A stretch of DNA of 64,000 nt from Streptomyces sp. WZ.A104 (GCF_002382885.1 NZ_NWVL01000021.1:1-64000), one strand, 5' to 3'; counted from the first letter of the stretch, positions 50,284 through 60,229 are shown. Numbers and translations: made by a program. The notes: generated from the sequence alone by a model not told the origin.

Positions 50284-50759
50284 TCGACCGGGAGCGGTTC
50301 TCGGCGTCGTTGCGGCTCATGCTGATTGAGGCGACGGGGCGGCCGTGTGGTCTGGGTTCTCTGCCGCTGGTGGACGGGGCTCCTGCGCCGGTGCCGTACA
50401 CCGTGCTGTACCCGCAGGGTGGGAGGGTGCATGGTGCGCCGTTGGCTGACCGGTCGGAGGATGCCAACTTGGTGTATCAGGTGACCTCGGTGGGGGCTCG
50501 TACCGATCAGGCGGAGTGGATGGCGGGCCGGGTGGAGCGTGCCGTTCTGGAGCGGACGGCTGCGGGCGGGTGGCGGTATCCGCTGGTCGTTCCGGGGGCT
50601 GATGTGTGGGCGCGCGAGCAGGATGCCGATGACGGCACCGATGATTCCGGTGCGGATGACGGCGTGGTGACCAGCGCGCAGCGGTACCGGTTCAGAGTTT
50701 CCGGCTTCTCTAACGGCATCGCTCGATCGGAGCACGCACGCGCATCAGGGAGCCAATGA
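50280..50759 (+). CDS. Tail completion / terminator protein
   Basis: 159 residues from GTG 50280 (GTGA overlap). FSASLRLMLIEATGRPCGLGSL, YTVLYPQGGRVHGAPLADRSEDANLVYQVTSVGARTDQAEWMAGRV and YRFRVSGFS fit tail-terminator proteins that end the tube and join it to the head. The stop lies inside ATGA at 50756-50759, where the next tail gene would normally begin. Instead the RHS block starts here. Confidence 0.72.
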   Translation: MIDRERFSASLRLMLIEATGRPCGLGSLPLVDGAPAPVPYTVLYPQGGRVHGAPLADRSEDANLVYQVTSVGARTDQAEWMAGRVERAVLERTAAGGWRYPLVVPGADVWAREQDADDGTDDSGADDGVVTSAQRYRFRVSGFSNGIARSEHARASGSQ

Positions 50760-50788
50760 ATCACCCCAATTACAGTCCCGATGGACCC

Positions 50789-51007
50789 TCACTCATTTTT
50801 CTGATTCGACACAGGAGAGCTGGACAAGACAGGAGTTCCCTGATGCATGCACCACACGGATAGCAGGGACCCGAACACTGCGGGAGTGAACCAGAGAAGC
50901 GCGTCCCGACCCGAGGCGATGAAACTCGCTAGCGCCAGTCCGTGAACCAATATCGCGAGGGAGTAAATCCCGACGAACTCGAACCGTCTGGCGCCTCGAC
51001 TCTTCAT
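50789..51007 (-). CDS. Two-helix membrane protein, candidate immunity protein B
   Basis: 72 residues from ATG 51007 with AGGAG nine bases upstream. A basic start (MKSRGARRFEFVG) leads into two membrane helices: IYSLAILVHGLALASFIAS and ALLWFTPAVFGSLLSVWCM. It resembles the other tiny gene (51544-51738) in size, topology and basic start, though the sequences differ. Being downstream of an RHS toxin-type gene on the same strand, it may be an immunity protein, possibly for an older tip. The local DNA is AT-richer than the phage genes. Confidence 0.6.
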   Translation of the reverse strand: MKSRGARRFEFVGIYSLAILVHGLALASFIASGRDALLWFTPAVFGSLLSVWCMHQGTPVLSSSPVSNQKNE

Positions 51008-51543
51008 TGCGTGACACTCCTGAATCTTTCGCTATTTCCGCACATAGTCATAATGGGGGGTGAATCGGACACTTGCGTCACTCGCTCCGAGTGCGCCAAT
51101 GCGGGCGAATTCGTGACAGCCTCCTGAGGATGGATAGATCAAGGCTGATTATCATTTATCGGCTACGCTCGGAATTTCAGTGATCACGGCGTGAGGGGTG
51201 GCCGTGTGAGACCGAAAATGGCGAGCTCTGGCAGTCAAATATCATGTGGCTGGTGTAAAAATGAACCACTTTACGTATTCGGGTGCTGAGGGGGTAGGGG
51301 GTGGTAGTCCCCCATCTTTTCCGTTCCCAGGCATCCGGAGTGCAGAGATGGGGCGTTCCGGGGGGTGTGTCTCACCGAACAGCCAGATAAGCAGCCGCGT
51401 GTTGCTCAAGGCATGGGCGTTCGACTGTTCCGCCGTCTGGCACTTCCCAGACCTCGGGCCGGTCCGCCGCCGAAAGATCTGAATGCTCTGGCGTGCAGGT
51501 CCAATTGGACCTGCACGCCAGAGCATTCACCCAGGCATCAGCT
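51008..51543. other. Non-coding stretch with a giant palindrome
   Basis: About 535 bp of irregular base composition between the two small membrane genes. I find no gene that I can support. It contains the 50-bp palindrome described separately. It may hold remnants of earlier toxin tips or immunity genes. Confidence 0.4.
51480..51529. terminator. Perfect 50-bp palindrome
   Basis: Two 25-base arms that match without a single mismatch and without a loop; the centre is CCAATTGG and the outer ends are TGAATGC and GCATTCA. It lies 15 bp after the stop of the 64-aa membrane gene (minus strand). The most likely role is a very strong terminator, and it may also be a recombination or protein-binding site. 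Confidence 0.75.
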
Positions 51544-51738
51544 TCACGCACTCGAGGGCTTGCTGGTGCGCGTTACATACCATGCCCCGGAAATCCAGGC
51601 CACACATAGGAAAAAAACCGAGAGTCGCAAAAAATACGGATCGCTCCCATCTGTGAAGTAGAGAATTGCCATTAGTGTACCCATGGCAAACTGAAGTACA
51701 GAGAGATCCCTCAGTCTGCGGCTTAGGCTTCTCTTCAT
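51544..51738 (-). CDS. Two-helix membrane protein, candidate immunity protein A
   Basis: 64 residues from ATG 51738. A basic start (MKRSLSRRLRDLSVLQ) and two membrane helices: FAMGTLMAILYFTDG and FLRLSVFFLCVAWISGAWYV. It lies immediately downstream of the RHS gene, the usual place of an immunity gene. A membrane location would fit a tip that acts on or crosses the membrane. The 22-bp hairpin between RHS and this gene suggests it may have its own promoter, as many immunity genes do. The role is inferred. Confidence 0.65.
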   Translation of the reverse strand: MKRSLSRRLRDLSVLQFAMGTLMAILYFTDGSDPYFLRLSVFFLCVAWISGAWYVTRTSKPSSA

Positions 51739-51764
51739 TCCCTCATCCGTTCACTCACACTCGG

Positions 51765-51812
51765 GTTGGGCCGTGCTGCCCCCGCGAGGGCGCGGGGGCA
51801 GCACGGCCCAAC
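51765..51812 (-). terminator. 22-bp perfect hairpin after the RHS gene
   Basis: GTTGGGCCGTGCTGCCCCCG and two more bases (51765-51786) pair fully with 51791-51812 around the loop AGGG. It begins 14 bp after the RHS stop. Confidence 0.88.
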
Positions 51813-51825
51813 TGCTTCACGGGAT

Positions 51826-54800
51826 CTAGCAGCGCACCACCGACGGGTAACTGTAGGCTTGCCAGTGGTACCACTTGAATTTAACCGTGGCCTTTACCCT
51901 GAGGCATTTTCCCTTGGAGTTTGCCTCGCGCGCTTTCTGGTGAACCCAGCTCATATATACGACGAGCAGTGAGTTGACCACTTTGACGTGCGTGCTGCCG
52001 AAGTTTGAAGCAGCGACGCCGGCGATCGGGAAGAAGATACCTGGAGTGCGGGAGACCTTCCTAGTGTACTTGCGGTTCAGGTACACGTAGACCGATACCC
52101 CGACGTGCCACCCACTCTTCCAGCGCCAGAACGACCACGTGTGTCCCTTTGCCTTGCCCCAGTAGTGGTACCGGGTCCTCCACTTATGCCACCGTCCATC
52201 GAGATCGTATCGATTCACGGGGTCCGCGCTGGAGTACTCGTAGGCATTCCGGTTACCGCCGTAGACTGGGTCCACCGACAGGAATCGCCCCGTAGCCGAG
52301 TTGTAGAGGCGGACGCCCATCAGGATGGTGCCGCTCGGCGTCTCCGCAGAGCGCCGGAAGCCTCCTAGCCAGCCGTAGCGCGCGGCCGTGCTTCTCTCTC
52401 TGGGGTTTCCGTACTCATCGGCACTCAGAGCGGTCGGGGCCACGGACTGATCGAGAGGCAACATCAGGCTGACGTCGCCGTGCAGATTCACCAGTTGAAG
52501 GACAACCGTGCCGGACGCCGTTGTGGTCGCGGACATATTGTCGGCAAGGTCACTGACCATGCGGGTCACGGAGCCCGTGGTGTTGTCCGTGATCCATCGC
52601 GGGGAGTCCGACGAATCACTGTAGTGATTCGTCTGCGCCCCGCTCTGCGTCCACTCGCCCGATGCCTTGGACTCCGTCGTCCAGCTACGGAGTCGTCCAG
52701 CCGCGTCCAGCGCCCACGTCTGACGCTGGTCACCCGCCGTCTGCTGTCGGACCAGATCATTGGTGTGGTAAGCGATAACGGTACCGTCGGGCATACGCGT
52801 GGTACGTCCGAAGGCGTCGTAGTCGTACCCCGAGTCGGTGATGCGGTTCGCACTGTCATAGGTGTGCTTGACCGTCGTACCGTCTGCGGTCGTGCACGCT
52901 GCACCGGCCGGTGCAGCCGCCGTGGTGAGCGCGGTCCGGTTGGTGCGCTCGTCGAAGGCGTACGAACGTGTGGTGCACGCGTTCGCGTACATGTCCTCGA
53001 CCTTCTTGAGGCGCCCGATCGAGTCATACGCGTACGACTGGGACTCCGTCAGACCGGCCCCGCCGGTACGCCTGGTCCATTCGCCGCGAATCGATTCCGC
53101 GGCGGTGTCAGTCAGCAGGATCGTGCCGTCTGAGTCGCGGGTATACGACCGCTGCTCAGGCACGCCGACCTTACCCGCAGTCTGCGTCATCGTGTACCCA
53201 CCCGGCAGGCTCTGCCTGACGACCGCGCCGCCGATGTCATAGGCAGCTGTGAAGGTGCCCGCGACCGAGTCGTTCATCGATGTGGGCAGGCCGCGAGGCT
53301 CCTTGTTGTGGTCGTAGCTGTACGTCACCGTCGACGGTACTGAATCGGAGACCTTCACTGGACGGTCGAAGCTGTCATAGGCAGTCGTGGTGACCGCGTC
53401 ATCGGCGTCCGTGTAGGAGATGAGGCGCCCCAGCGCATCGAACTCCTGATAGATCACGCCGCCGTCCTCGGACATGGTGACGGAGACCTGCCCGTTGGCT
53501 TCGTTGTACGCGAAGGAAGTGCCGGACACCTTCGTCCCCAGTCCACCATCGACCTGGGTGCTCTTGATGCGGCCCGCGCTGTCGTACGTGAGCGTCGTGA
53601 TACGTGCGTACTCGCCCGAGGTCTCGGCTGTCTCCGTTACCTGCCCGTAGAAACCGTACTCAGTGGTGGTGTCCACCACCTGGCTAGGCTGAGAACCTCC
53701 ACCCGTGATGTCACCGGCGGGCCCGGTCCAGCACTCCAACCCCGCCCACTCCGGACGGCCTTCGCACCAGCCCGTGCCGGTCGCCGACCAGTACGCGGTG
53801 ATACGAGACGTGGCGTCGTTACCGGTACCGCCAGGCGGTACGTGTGAGGTGACTCGGCCCTGTGGGTCGTACCCGGTGGTGGTGACCTGGGTGAGGCCGC
53901 CCGGGTCCTCGATGCCGTGGATCGGAAGCCCCTTGACCCAGTCGTACTGGGTCTGCTGGAGTCGCTTTTCCGTCATCAGCGAGTAGTAACCGCGGACTCG
54001 TGCCCCGGATATCGCTAGGGTTACCTGGTCACTCATCACGGCACTGCCGTCAGTGGGCCGCCCCTCGTCGTATTCGTTGACGGTCCATGGCTGGGCCACT
54101 ACAGAGGTACCTGCGGAGGCGATGATGGTGCTGCCGTCTTTGAAGTCCTCGGTCAGGTCGATGCGCTGCAGCGGTTCGAACTGCTCCAGGAGTCTGACGC
54201 CGCTCTTGTCATAGCGTGAGGTTGAGGAGAGGAGTGTGGCTCGCTCGGCGACGCTGAGGGCACCGATACCGAGGTCGGCCAGGCGAGCCTTGTCCTCGTC
54301 GCTCGTTCCCAGCGCGAGGGAGTGGTGACTCGCGGACAGCTCGCGCACCGGGTTGCCGTGCCTGTCCCCCTCTTCGGTGGTGACGCCTCCGGCTTCGTCG
54401 ATCGTATTCACCTCGCTCCCGGAGGCGTTGAGGTAGTGGATCACGGCGCGCTTGTATCCTGTACGGCTGAGCGCACTTCCCTTGTGGGACGTAGGCACAG
54501 AGTCGGCAGGGAAGATTGCCGTCGCGTCAGTGGGCGCATCGAGCTGCCCCCACTTTTTCACCGCAGCAGCGTTCATCGCATACGGAGCATTGTCGCCGGA
54601 CAGTGGGACGTCATAGACGATTGACGTGATCGCCTCGCCGTCGGTCACGTCAGCTGAGCCCTCTTTGAGGGTGGCACGCGTCACCTTGGTGAGCATGCCG
54701 CCGTCCGGCTCGCCGGCGGCGGTGTAGGTGAAACTCCACGGCAGCTCGCCGGGCGGGGTGAGCTTGCTGATTCGGCCGGCGCTGTCGTACGTGTAGCTGG

Positions 54801-57800
54801 TCTTCAGCGCAGGGGCTATCTGAGGGTTCCATGCCTCGCGCAGGCGACCGGACGTGTCATAGGCGTATGCCTGAACCGGCCGCGCCGTTGCCTTGCTTGC
54901 GTCCTTCTCCGTGGACCAGAGCACGAGTCGCTTCACCCGGCCCGTGTAGTTGCCAAAGACCGAGGATGTGGCTGTGGTGCTGTCCGCGTACTCGAAGTCG
55001 AGCACTCGGCAGCCTTTGGTGTCTGGAGTCTTGGCACAGATGTCATTGGAGATGGCACCGCCCGCGGCGACGAGCCGCTTGGGCCGAGCTAGCACCTTGC
55101 CGTCGATGGTGACGGCCTCCGAGATCACGTGGGTCGTCGAGTTCCCGACGCCGTTCAGCCCTGATGAGGTGAGCTGCCAGGTCTCGGCATCGGCCGTAAC
55201 CTTCGCGAAGATCGACTCTCCGCCGTCGATATCGGTTAGGGTGAACCCCTTTTCGAAACTTCCGGAGAGAGTAAGAGCGTTCATGCCCGGCTCAGGAGCC
55301 CAGCCGTCGGCGGTAGCGGTGAAGTGAACGCTACCGCCGCCCGCCAGCACCACAGCGAGTGAAGTCCCGGAGGTCTTGCGGATGTGCGTGTATCCCGCCT
55401 GCGTCACTGCGGCGACCGTGCCTGAGACCCATTCGTCGCCGAAGACCGCGACCTGACCCTCCTGCCGCCCGCCTGCGCCAGGCTGGCGTGAGCTGGTTGT
55501 ACGTGCGGCAGCGAGACCGAAGTAGCTGCTTTCCGTGCCGTCAAGCCTGAAGTCGCCCGTCAGGAGGCTGAGGCTACCGGGACCCACTGTGGTTGACGCT
55601 GCCGCTTCAGCATTGCGGTCGACAACAGTCGAAATCGGGTCTGTGACCACGGAGGCACTCTCGGCGCCAGTGAACTTTGCCCTGACCTGGATTGCCCCGT
55701 CCGGATTGACTGTGTCGGTAGCCGTCCAAGTCGCCGCCGGATTTCTGCCGTTCGTCAGAGGCACCGGCCATGCCGCGAGCTCGTCACCACCCACAGTCAC
55801 ATCGCCGACCGGGATCTCGGACCACGGGTCTTCGTCAGACCTGCGCCATGAGAACGTCACCGCGTCGTACTTCGCCGCATCCGTCTCTGCGACCAGGGAC
55901 AGCCTACGCGCCGTATGTTGGCCATCAAGCGGGGTGACGAAGCCACCTGACCCGGCGTGGAAGACGTACTCCAGGGCCTCGGACTTGTTGTCCGCCTTGT
56001 CGACGGCCCGTACCTGGAGGGTGTGGGTCCCGTCCTTAGGCGGCGTCACATCGAAGCTGACCGTGCTCGATCCGTTCGCGTTCTCCTTGGTCCACTCCAC
56101 ACCATCCACTGACCACTCAAACCACTGGTGATCGGAGCCAGAAGGCGGGGTCACGGTGAACGTGCCTTCTTGGCCCTCACCCTTGACCCACTGGCCGGTC
56201 GGGTAGTCCGTGGAGGTGATCTTGGTAGGCGCGGAGGGGGCCTTGGTGTCGACCGTGAAGGTCTTCCAGGCCGACCAGCCGGTGTTGTAGTGCGTGCCGT
56301 CGTAGGGAGAGGTGCGGAACTTGTACGTCTTCCCCTCGGCCAGCACCCCGGACGGCACGGTCACCGAGGCGGGCTGCCCGGAGGGCACGAACTTCGACAC
56401 GATCGGGCTGCCGACCTGCTTGTCGGTGGCGCTGTCGAAGATCTGGAAGGTGCCGTTGACCTTGTCCCCGTCCGCGTCGACGAAGGTGTCACGCAGGGTC
56501 GGCGTCAGGGTGTTGACCATGTAGGCGTCGTCATCGGAGAAGTACGGCGGCCCCGCCTCCTGCTTGGTGCCCGTACGCGGCCGGAAGTTGTACGTCACCG
56601 ACAGCTTCGGCGGGTTCTTCGCGGCGTTGGCGGAGTTCACCCGCTTCCACTGGGCGACCGTGGTCTCGCTCTTGGCCCGGATGCCCAGGTGCCCGCGGGT
56701 GGCCTTGGCTCCGGCCCACTCCTGGGCCAGCGTGGTCACGTCCGCGTTGATCCAGCCGTCCGGCTGGGTCGTGCAGGTGGGATTGCCCCGCGTCTCGGTG
56801 GACTCCGCCTTCAGCGCGGTCATCGTCGGCCGGTTGGTCCAGCGGCTGGCCGTCGTCGCGGCGGGCGAGGACCAGACCTGCCACGGCTGGGCGGCGCAGG
56901 TGGTGTTCGCCGAGTGGAAGTTCCACAGGCTCAGTTTCGCGCTGGAGACCAGGGCGTCCGCGATGGGCGCGGTGTTCCAGGTGATGAAGGACTGCGCGGT
57001 ACGGGGGGTGCCGTTCGCGTTCGTCGTACCGGGGTTGCCGAAATCCAGCTCCACGTCGGTGGACCAGTCGCGGGTCTCGCCCTGCTGGACGTACGTGTCG
57101 AAGACGTTGCCCAGGGAAGAGGTCGAGGGGTCGACCGTCACTGGGTACTTGGTGTCCTTGTCAGCGAGGTACTTCGCGTCCGGGGTGACCACCAGGTTGA
57201 TGGTCGAGCCCTTCTTCTTCACCTTCATCGCCACCGGCACCCGGCGGGTGTGCTCGCCGGAGACCTTGTCGACGGTCGCGTCCCACATCACCGGGGCGGG
57301 CATCACGGCCCGCTTCTTGTTCTTCTTGTCGGTGAAGAGGACGCTGCCGTCCTTCTGCTGCTTGGCCTTGAGGCCCTTAGCTTTGAGCGGCAGGATGTAG
57401 GAGTAGCCCTCGGCGGGCTTCTCCTTGATCTCTACGTACTGCTCGAAGCCGGTGCGGGTCGATTCGATGATCACGTCCGCGCCGGGGAGCGCGTTCGGGT
57501 AGGTGGCCCGGGTGCCATCCAGCTTCGGGGCAGGCAGGCCGCCCTTCCACTGGAGGGTGATCTGTTCGTTGCCCTCCCCTAGGGTCACCAAGTCCCGGGC
57601 GCTCGCCTTGTTTGCGGCGGCGAGGGACTTCGGCACCGTGCCGCTCTTGCCTGCCAGGCGCAGTCCGTTGGGGTGGGCCTTGGCTTCGACGTCGCCGTCT
57701 GTTTCCTGGAGTTCTACGTCGATATCCGTCCAGGTGCCGCCCTGCTTGAAGCGGACCGGGCCCGCGGACAGTTCGGTGGTGAGGGAGCCGCTCTTGTTCA

Positions 57801-58116
57801 CCCAGGTTGTCGAGGTCTCGGTGCGCTCGGACAGGGCCTCGATGCGCTTGCCATACAGCTTGGCCGCCACCTTCGCCGAGGCGATGTCGGCCGCCTCGGA
57901 CGGGGCCTTGGCTCTTGCGTCGGGCTCCTTGTCCGAGGCATGTTGGGCTGGGCGGTTCAGGGCTGCCGCCTGGCCAGTAGTGGCCACAACCAGGGCAGTG
58001 TCGGCAGCTAGCACTACTGCCGCACCCAACGCGATCTGGGGCAGGATGCGTCTGTGGCGTCGCAAGGCGAGCGCCGACCCCTGCCACTCATCGGCAGGGG
58101 ATATTCGCTCTGACAT
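51826..58116 (-). CDS. RHS/YD-repeat protein with variable C-terminal tip (candidate polymorphic toxin)
   Basis: 2096 residues from ATG 58116. A basic N-terminus and one hydrophobic segment ([20 protein letters not shown]) act as signal or anchor. A DNRLRE-type region follows around residues 340-510 ([20 protein letters not shown]), then fibronectin-like parts, then YD repeats from ~1080 on ([47 protein letters not shown]). The RHS core closes with [20 protein letters not shown] and [12 protein letters not shown] (~1975). After it comes a 120-residue tip unlike the core: basic, rich in Trp, Tyr and Lys ([20 protein letters not shown]), with two Cys near the end. In polymorphic toxin systems the shell encloses such a tip. 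The tip matches no toxin I know. This is the secreted Streptomyces type, not a phage tail protein. Confidence 0.93.
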   Translation of the reverse strand: MSERISPADEWQGSALALRRHRRILPQIALGAAVVLAADTALVVATTGQAAALNRPAQHASDKEPDARAKAPSEAADIASAKVAAKLYGKRIEALSERTETSTTWVNKSGSLTTELSAGPVRFKQGGTWTDIDVELQETDGDVEAKAHPNGLRLAGKSGTVPKSLAAANKASARDLVTLGEGNEQITLQWKGGLPAPKLDGTRATYPNALPGADVIIESTRTGFEQYVEIKEKPAEGYSYILPLKAKGLKAKQQKDGSVLFTDKKNKKRAVMPAPVMWDATVDKVSGEHTRRVPVAMKVKKKGSTINLVVTPDAKYLADKDTKYPVTVDPSTSSLGNVFDTYVQQGETRDWSTDVELDFGNPGTTNANGTPRTAQSFITWNTAPIADALVSSAKLSLWNFHSANTTCAAQPWQVWSSPAATTASRWTNRPTMTALKAESTETRGNPTCTTQPDGWINADVTTLAQEWAGAKATRGHLGIRAKSETTVAQWKRVNSANAAKNPPKLSVTYNFRPRTGTKQEAGPPYFSDDDAYMVNTLTPTLRDTFVDADGDKVNGTFQIFDSATDKQVGSPIVSKFVPSGQPASVTVPSGVLAEGKTYKFRTSPYDGTHYNTGWSAWKTFTVDTKAPSAPTKITSTDYPTGQWVKGEGQEGTFTVTPPSGSDHQWFEWSVDGVEWTKENANGSSTVSFDVTPPKDGTHTLQVRAVDKADNKSEALEYVFHAGSGGFVTPLDGQHTARRLSLVAETDAAKYDAVTFSWRRSDEDPWSEIPVGDVTVGGDELAAWPVPLTNGRNPAATWTATDTVNPDGAIQVRAKFTGAESASVVTDPISTVVDRNAEAAASTTVGPGSLSLLTGDFRLDGTESSYFGLAAARTTSSRQPGAGGRQEGQVAVFGDEWVSGTVAAVTQAGYTHIRKTSGTSLAVVLAGGGSVHFTATADGWAPEPGMNALTLSGSFEKGFTLTDIDGGESIFAKVTADAETWQLTSSGLNGVGNSTTHVISEAVTIDGKVLARPKRLVAAGGAISNDICAKTPDTKGCRVLDFEYADSTTATSSVFGNYTGRVKRLVLWSTEKDASKATARPVQAYAYDTSGRLREAWNPQIAPALKTSYTYDSAGRISKLTPPGELPWSFTYTAAGEPDGGMLTKVTRATLKEGSADVTDGEAITSIVYDVPLSGDNAPYAMNAAAVKKWGQLDAPTDATAIFPADSVPTSHKGSALSRTGYKRAVIHYLNASGSEVNTIDEAGGVTTEEGDRHGNPVRELSASHHSLALGTSDEDKARLADLGIGALSVAERATLLSSTSRYDKSGVRLLEQFEPLQRIDLTEDFKDGSTIIASAGTSVVAQPWTVNEYDEGRPTDGSAVMSDQVTLAISGARVRGYYSLMTEKRLQQTQYDWVKGLPIHGIEDPGGLTQVTTTGYDPQGRVTSHVPPGGTGNDATSRITAYWSATGTGWCEGRPEWAGLECWTGPAGDITGGGSQPSQVVDTTTEYGFYGQVTETAETSGEYARITTLTYDSAGRIKSTQVDGGLGTKVSGTSFAYNEANGQVSVTMSEDGGVIYQEFDALGRLISYTDADDAVTTTAYDSFDRPVKVSDSVPSTVTYSYDHNKEPRGLPTSMNDSVAGTFTAAYDIGGAVVRQSLPGGYTMTQTAGKVGVPEQRSYTRDSDGTILLTDTAAESIRGEWTRRTGGAGLTESQSYAYDSIGRLKKVEDMYANACTTRSYAFDERTNRTALTTAAAPAGAACTTADGTTVKHTYDSANRITDSGYDYDAFGRTTRMPDGTVIAYHTNDLVRQQTAGDQRQTWALDAAGRLRSWTTESKASGEWTQSGAQTNHYSDSSDSPRWITDNTTGSVTRMVSDLADNMSATTTASGTVVLQLVNLHGDVSLMLPLDQSVAPTALSADEYGNPRERSTAARYGWLGGFRRSAETPSGTILMGVRLYNSATGRFLSVDPVYGGNRNAYEYSSADPVNRYDLDGRWHKWRTRYHYWGKAKGHTWSFWRWKSGWHVGVSVYVYLNRKYTRKVSRTPGIFFPIAGVAASNFGSTHVKVVNSLLVVYMSWVHQKAREANSKGKCLRVKATVKFKWYHWQAYSYPSVVRC

Positions 58117-58691
58117 CAGTCAGCAACTTTCCATGAGAGAAGCTTGGATCAGGCATGACCTAAGCAACAGACAGGAACGGAATGTAACCCTCTGCTTGAG
58201 ATCCACCTACTCAACAAATGGTTGAAATCGGGCCAAGGGGCCGCCGTGTTGTATGAGGTGCGTCACGATTGCAAGGGCTGCACAGTGTTTGACACCGATC
58301 TGATCACTGTGTGATCACGAAACACGCCGAGCAGGGACACGGTGACTCGTAGCCAAGTCCGCTCAGGGGCGGGGACCGTGACCCTACAGGCTGTTGCAGT
58401 GTGCGAGTGATCGCAAGCCGTCGAAGCGGCACGGTACTGATGAGCAGCCTCTCCACGCCTACAACGTGTTGGCTCTCCTCCCGGGGCATCTCCTTGGGCG
58501 TCGTATCGTGAGCGACGTGCAGGCCTGACTCTCGTTGGCACGTTCATGCAGCACCCTCACCGCGGAGGCCCCGCGCGGACGCCCACCCGGGATCGGGATG
58601 GGCCGGTTCCCCGACACGACGTCGAGGGACGGGGCCGCCCCGTGGATTCGAGTTCGGCTGCCGTCCCGGAATCGGACAGCAGACCTTGCAG
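58117..58691. promoter_or_regulatory. Gap upstream of RHS and before the tail tube gene
   Basis: 575 bp without a supported gene. It must hold the RHS promoter (minus) and possibly a plus-strand promoter for the tail genes: TTGACA (58289-58294), 17 bases, TGATCA (58312-58317). A palindrome TGATCAC-TGT-GTGATCA (58301-58317) covers the -10 box. The promoter reading is tentative. Confidence 0.35.
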
Positions 58692-59189
58692 GTGAAGAAG
58701 TATTCCCGTCGCGGGGTGACCCGCGTTCTGTGGCTGGAGAAGGTAGCCGATGCCAGTCACATCCCGACTCGGCCGGAGCTGACGGCCGGCACTGACCTGA
58801 CGAATGCGATCGCGTCGATCGATGGTTGGGCACTGGCGAACCAGAGCATCGAGACCCCGGATCTGGGTTCGACGTTCGACTCCAGCATCCCGGGTTCGGA
58901 CAAGGCGGATGACTCGTCTCTCGGGTTCTACGAGGACAAGGTGTCCGACGAGATCGAGCAGTTGCTGACGAAGGACGCCACCGGCTGGGTGGTGTTCCTC
59001 CGCAAGGGCGACGTGCCTGGCTCCAAGTCGATGGACGTGTTCCCGACGCGTGTCGGGTCTCGGTCTCCGAACTACTCGACCGATAACGAGGCAGCGAAGT
59101 TCACGGTGTCGTTCTCGATCACGGAGAAGCCGACGCAGGACGCCGAGATCCCGCAGGCCGCAGTAGCTCCGGCATCCCTGAGCAAGTAG
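58692..59189 (+). CDS. Major tail (tube) protein, possibly with altered N-terminus
   Basis: About 165 residues from GTG 58692; TTG 58686 is the other in-frame option. KKYSRRGVTRVLWLEKVADASHIPTRPELTAGTDLTNAIASIDGW and the later DKVSDEIEQLLTKDATGWVVFLRKG and KFTVSFSITEKPTQDAEIPQA are those of actinophage tail-tube proteins, which stack into the hollow tail. Neither start has a ribosome site and the family usually has some residues before KKYSRRG. The upstream frame is open (GQQTLQ) but has no earlier start close by. The native start was probably lost when the RHS block inserted. If so, this gene may be poorly expressed. Confidence 0.82.
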   Translation: MKKYSRRGVTRVLWLEKVADASHIPTRPELTAGTDLTNAIASIDGWALANQSIETPDLGSTFDSSIPGSDKADDSSLGFYEDKVSDEIEQLLTKDATGWVVFLRKGDVPGSKSMDVFPTRVGSRSPNYSTDNEAAKFTVSFSITEKPTQDAEIPQAAVAPASLSK

Positions 59190-59297
59190 CCCGGCCCTCG
59201 TTCCTCTTGTCCTTGGCCGGGCTGGTCGCCGCTGTGGCGATGGCTCATCTGGTGTCGGCCCGGCCTGGCCCGTTCTCGAATCTGTGGAGTTCCCTGT

Positions 59298-59879
59298 ATG
59301 AGCAGCAAGACCCGACCTGAGCCGCCGGCGCAGGCGGTGGCCCGTGACGCGCACTGGGCGGCGAAGATGGCGCGGCTGCGTGCCCGGCAGCTACCGGAGC
59401 ACACGCTTCAGCTGTGCGACGATCCGGCGGTCAAGAAGCGTCTGGACCAGGCGAAGCTGGAGCTGGCGCGGCTGCGGATGGCCGATGCGGAGGCAGGCCG
59501 GGAGCCGGGCGAGGAGACTCGTACGGCGGAGGCCACGCTGGAGGAAGCGCAGGTCGCGTTCGATGCGGTGACGGTGTCTTTGACGTTCAAGGCTTTGCCG
59601 CGTCCGGTGCTGGATGGGCTGATTCGGGAGCATCCACCGACGGAGGAGCAGGGCGAGGACGGGGACGCCTGGAACCCGGAGACGTTCCCGGCGTCGCTGG
59701 TCGCCGCCTCGCATATCGAGCGTGACGAGGCTGGCCGGGCGGTGGAGGGCATGTGCCGTGAAGAGGCGCAGGATCTGCTGGACTCGTGGTCGGCGGCCGA
59801 GTCGAACGCTCTGTTCTCGGCGGCGTGGCAGGCGCAGCAGCTCAGCCGGGCGTCCACGGTGGATGTGGGAAAAGGCTGA
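59298..59879 (+). CDS. Tail assembly chaperone, short form (gpG-like)
   Basis: 193 residues from ATG 59298. The sequence is helical and charged (KKRLDQAKLELARLRMADAE; VTVSLTFKALPRPVLDGLIREHPP) and ends STVDVGKG. The TGA at 59877 lies ten bases after the first base of a slippery heptamer. Tail chaperones of this type coat the tape measure during assembly and occur in two forms, this one and a frameshifted longer one. Confidence 0.85.
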   Translation: MSSKTRPEPPAQAVARDAHWAAKMARLRARQLPEHTLQLCDDPAVKKRLDQAKLELARLRMADAEAGREPGEETRTAEATLEEAQVAFDAVTVSLTFKALPRPVLDGLIREHPPTEEQGEDGDAWNPETFPASLVAASHIERDEAGRAVEGMCREEAQDLLDSWSAAESNALFSAAWQAQQLSRASTVDVGKG

Positions 59880-60229
59880 TCTCCGATCCGCAGTTCCGGG
59901 CCGAGCTGGAGCTGTGTGACCGCTACCGGATTCCCCACAGCCAGTTTCTCGGGGCTTCGGATGGGCGGTGGTCGGAGGCGGACCGGGCGAAGGCGTTGGC
60001 GTTCGATGCGTACCGGCGCAGTGTGTGTGACAGCTGCGGCACCAGGTCCGCGGAGTGGGACGAGGGCCTGGGCGGTGATCGGTACGCGTACGTCACCACG
60101 ACGGTGCGGTGTGTGGGCTGTGAGCTGATCGCCGCCGAGCAGGACCAGGTGCCGGAAGGCCCGGACGGCTACGGCGTGCGGATCGGCCTGGTTCCGCGAA
60201 CGGTGTGGGAGCAGCAGCAGGGGGCCTGA
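59298..60229 (+). CDS. Tail assembly chaperone, frameshifted long form (gpG-T-like)
   Basis: Made by a -1 ribosomal slip at GGGAAAA (59867-59873). After the slip the frame reads KRLISDPQFRAELELCDRYRIPHSQFLGASDGRW, then a zinc-ribbon-like part with CDSCGTRSAEW and VRCVGCELIA (four Cys), to the stop at 60229. The T extension is about 118 residues. The T part binds the tail tube protein in lambda. Without the shift no good start exists for the second frame. Confidence 0.85.
59867..59873 (+). promoter_or_regulatory. Programmed -1 frameshift site GGGAAAA
   Basis: The zero-frame codons are G-GGA-AAA, a canonical X-XXY-YYZ heptamer, followed two codons on by the TGA stop of the short form. The reading frame continues open in -1 for 118 codons. 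Confidence 0.85.

Noticed and set aside
43224..50759. Contractile-injection or gene-transfer-agent interpretation
   Set aside because: Terminase, portal, scaffold, decoration and capsid genes are all present and a frameshifting chaperone precedes a long tape measure. No sheath or baseplate gene is visible. A siphovirus prophage explains the order better.
51246..51482. 78-codon plus-strand frame between the two small membrane genes
   Set aside because: No ribosome site, odd composition and no homologous pattern. It ends within the palindrome area. It may be noise or a remnant.
56128..57582. 484-codon plus-strand frame inside the RHS region
   Set aside because: Antisense to the RHS N-terminal half; Gly/Arg/Val-rich without domain.
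58640..58690. Possible tRNA remnant around ATTCGAGTTCGG
   Set aside because: The TTCGA-like bases are not flanked by a pairing T-stem and no acceptor or anticodon arm can be drawn.
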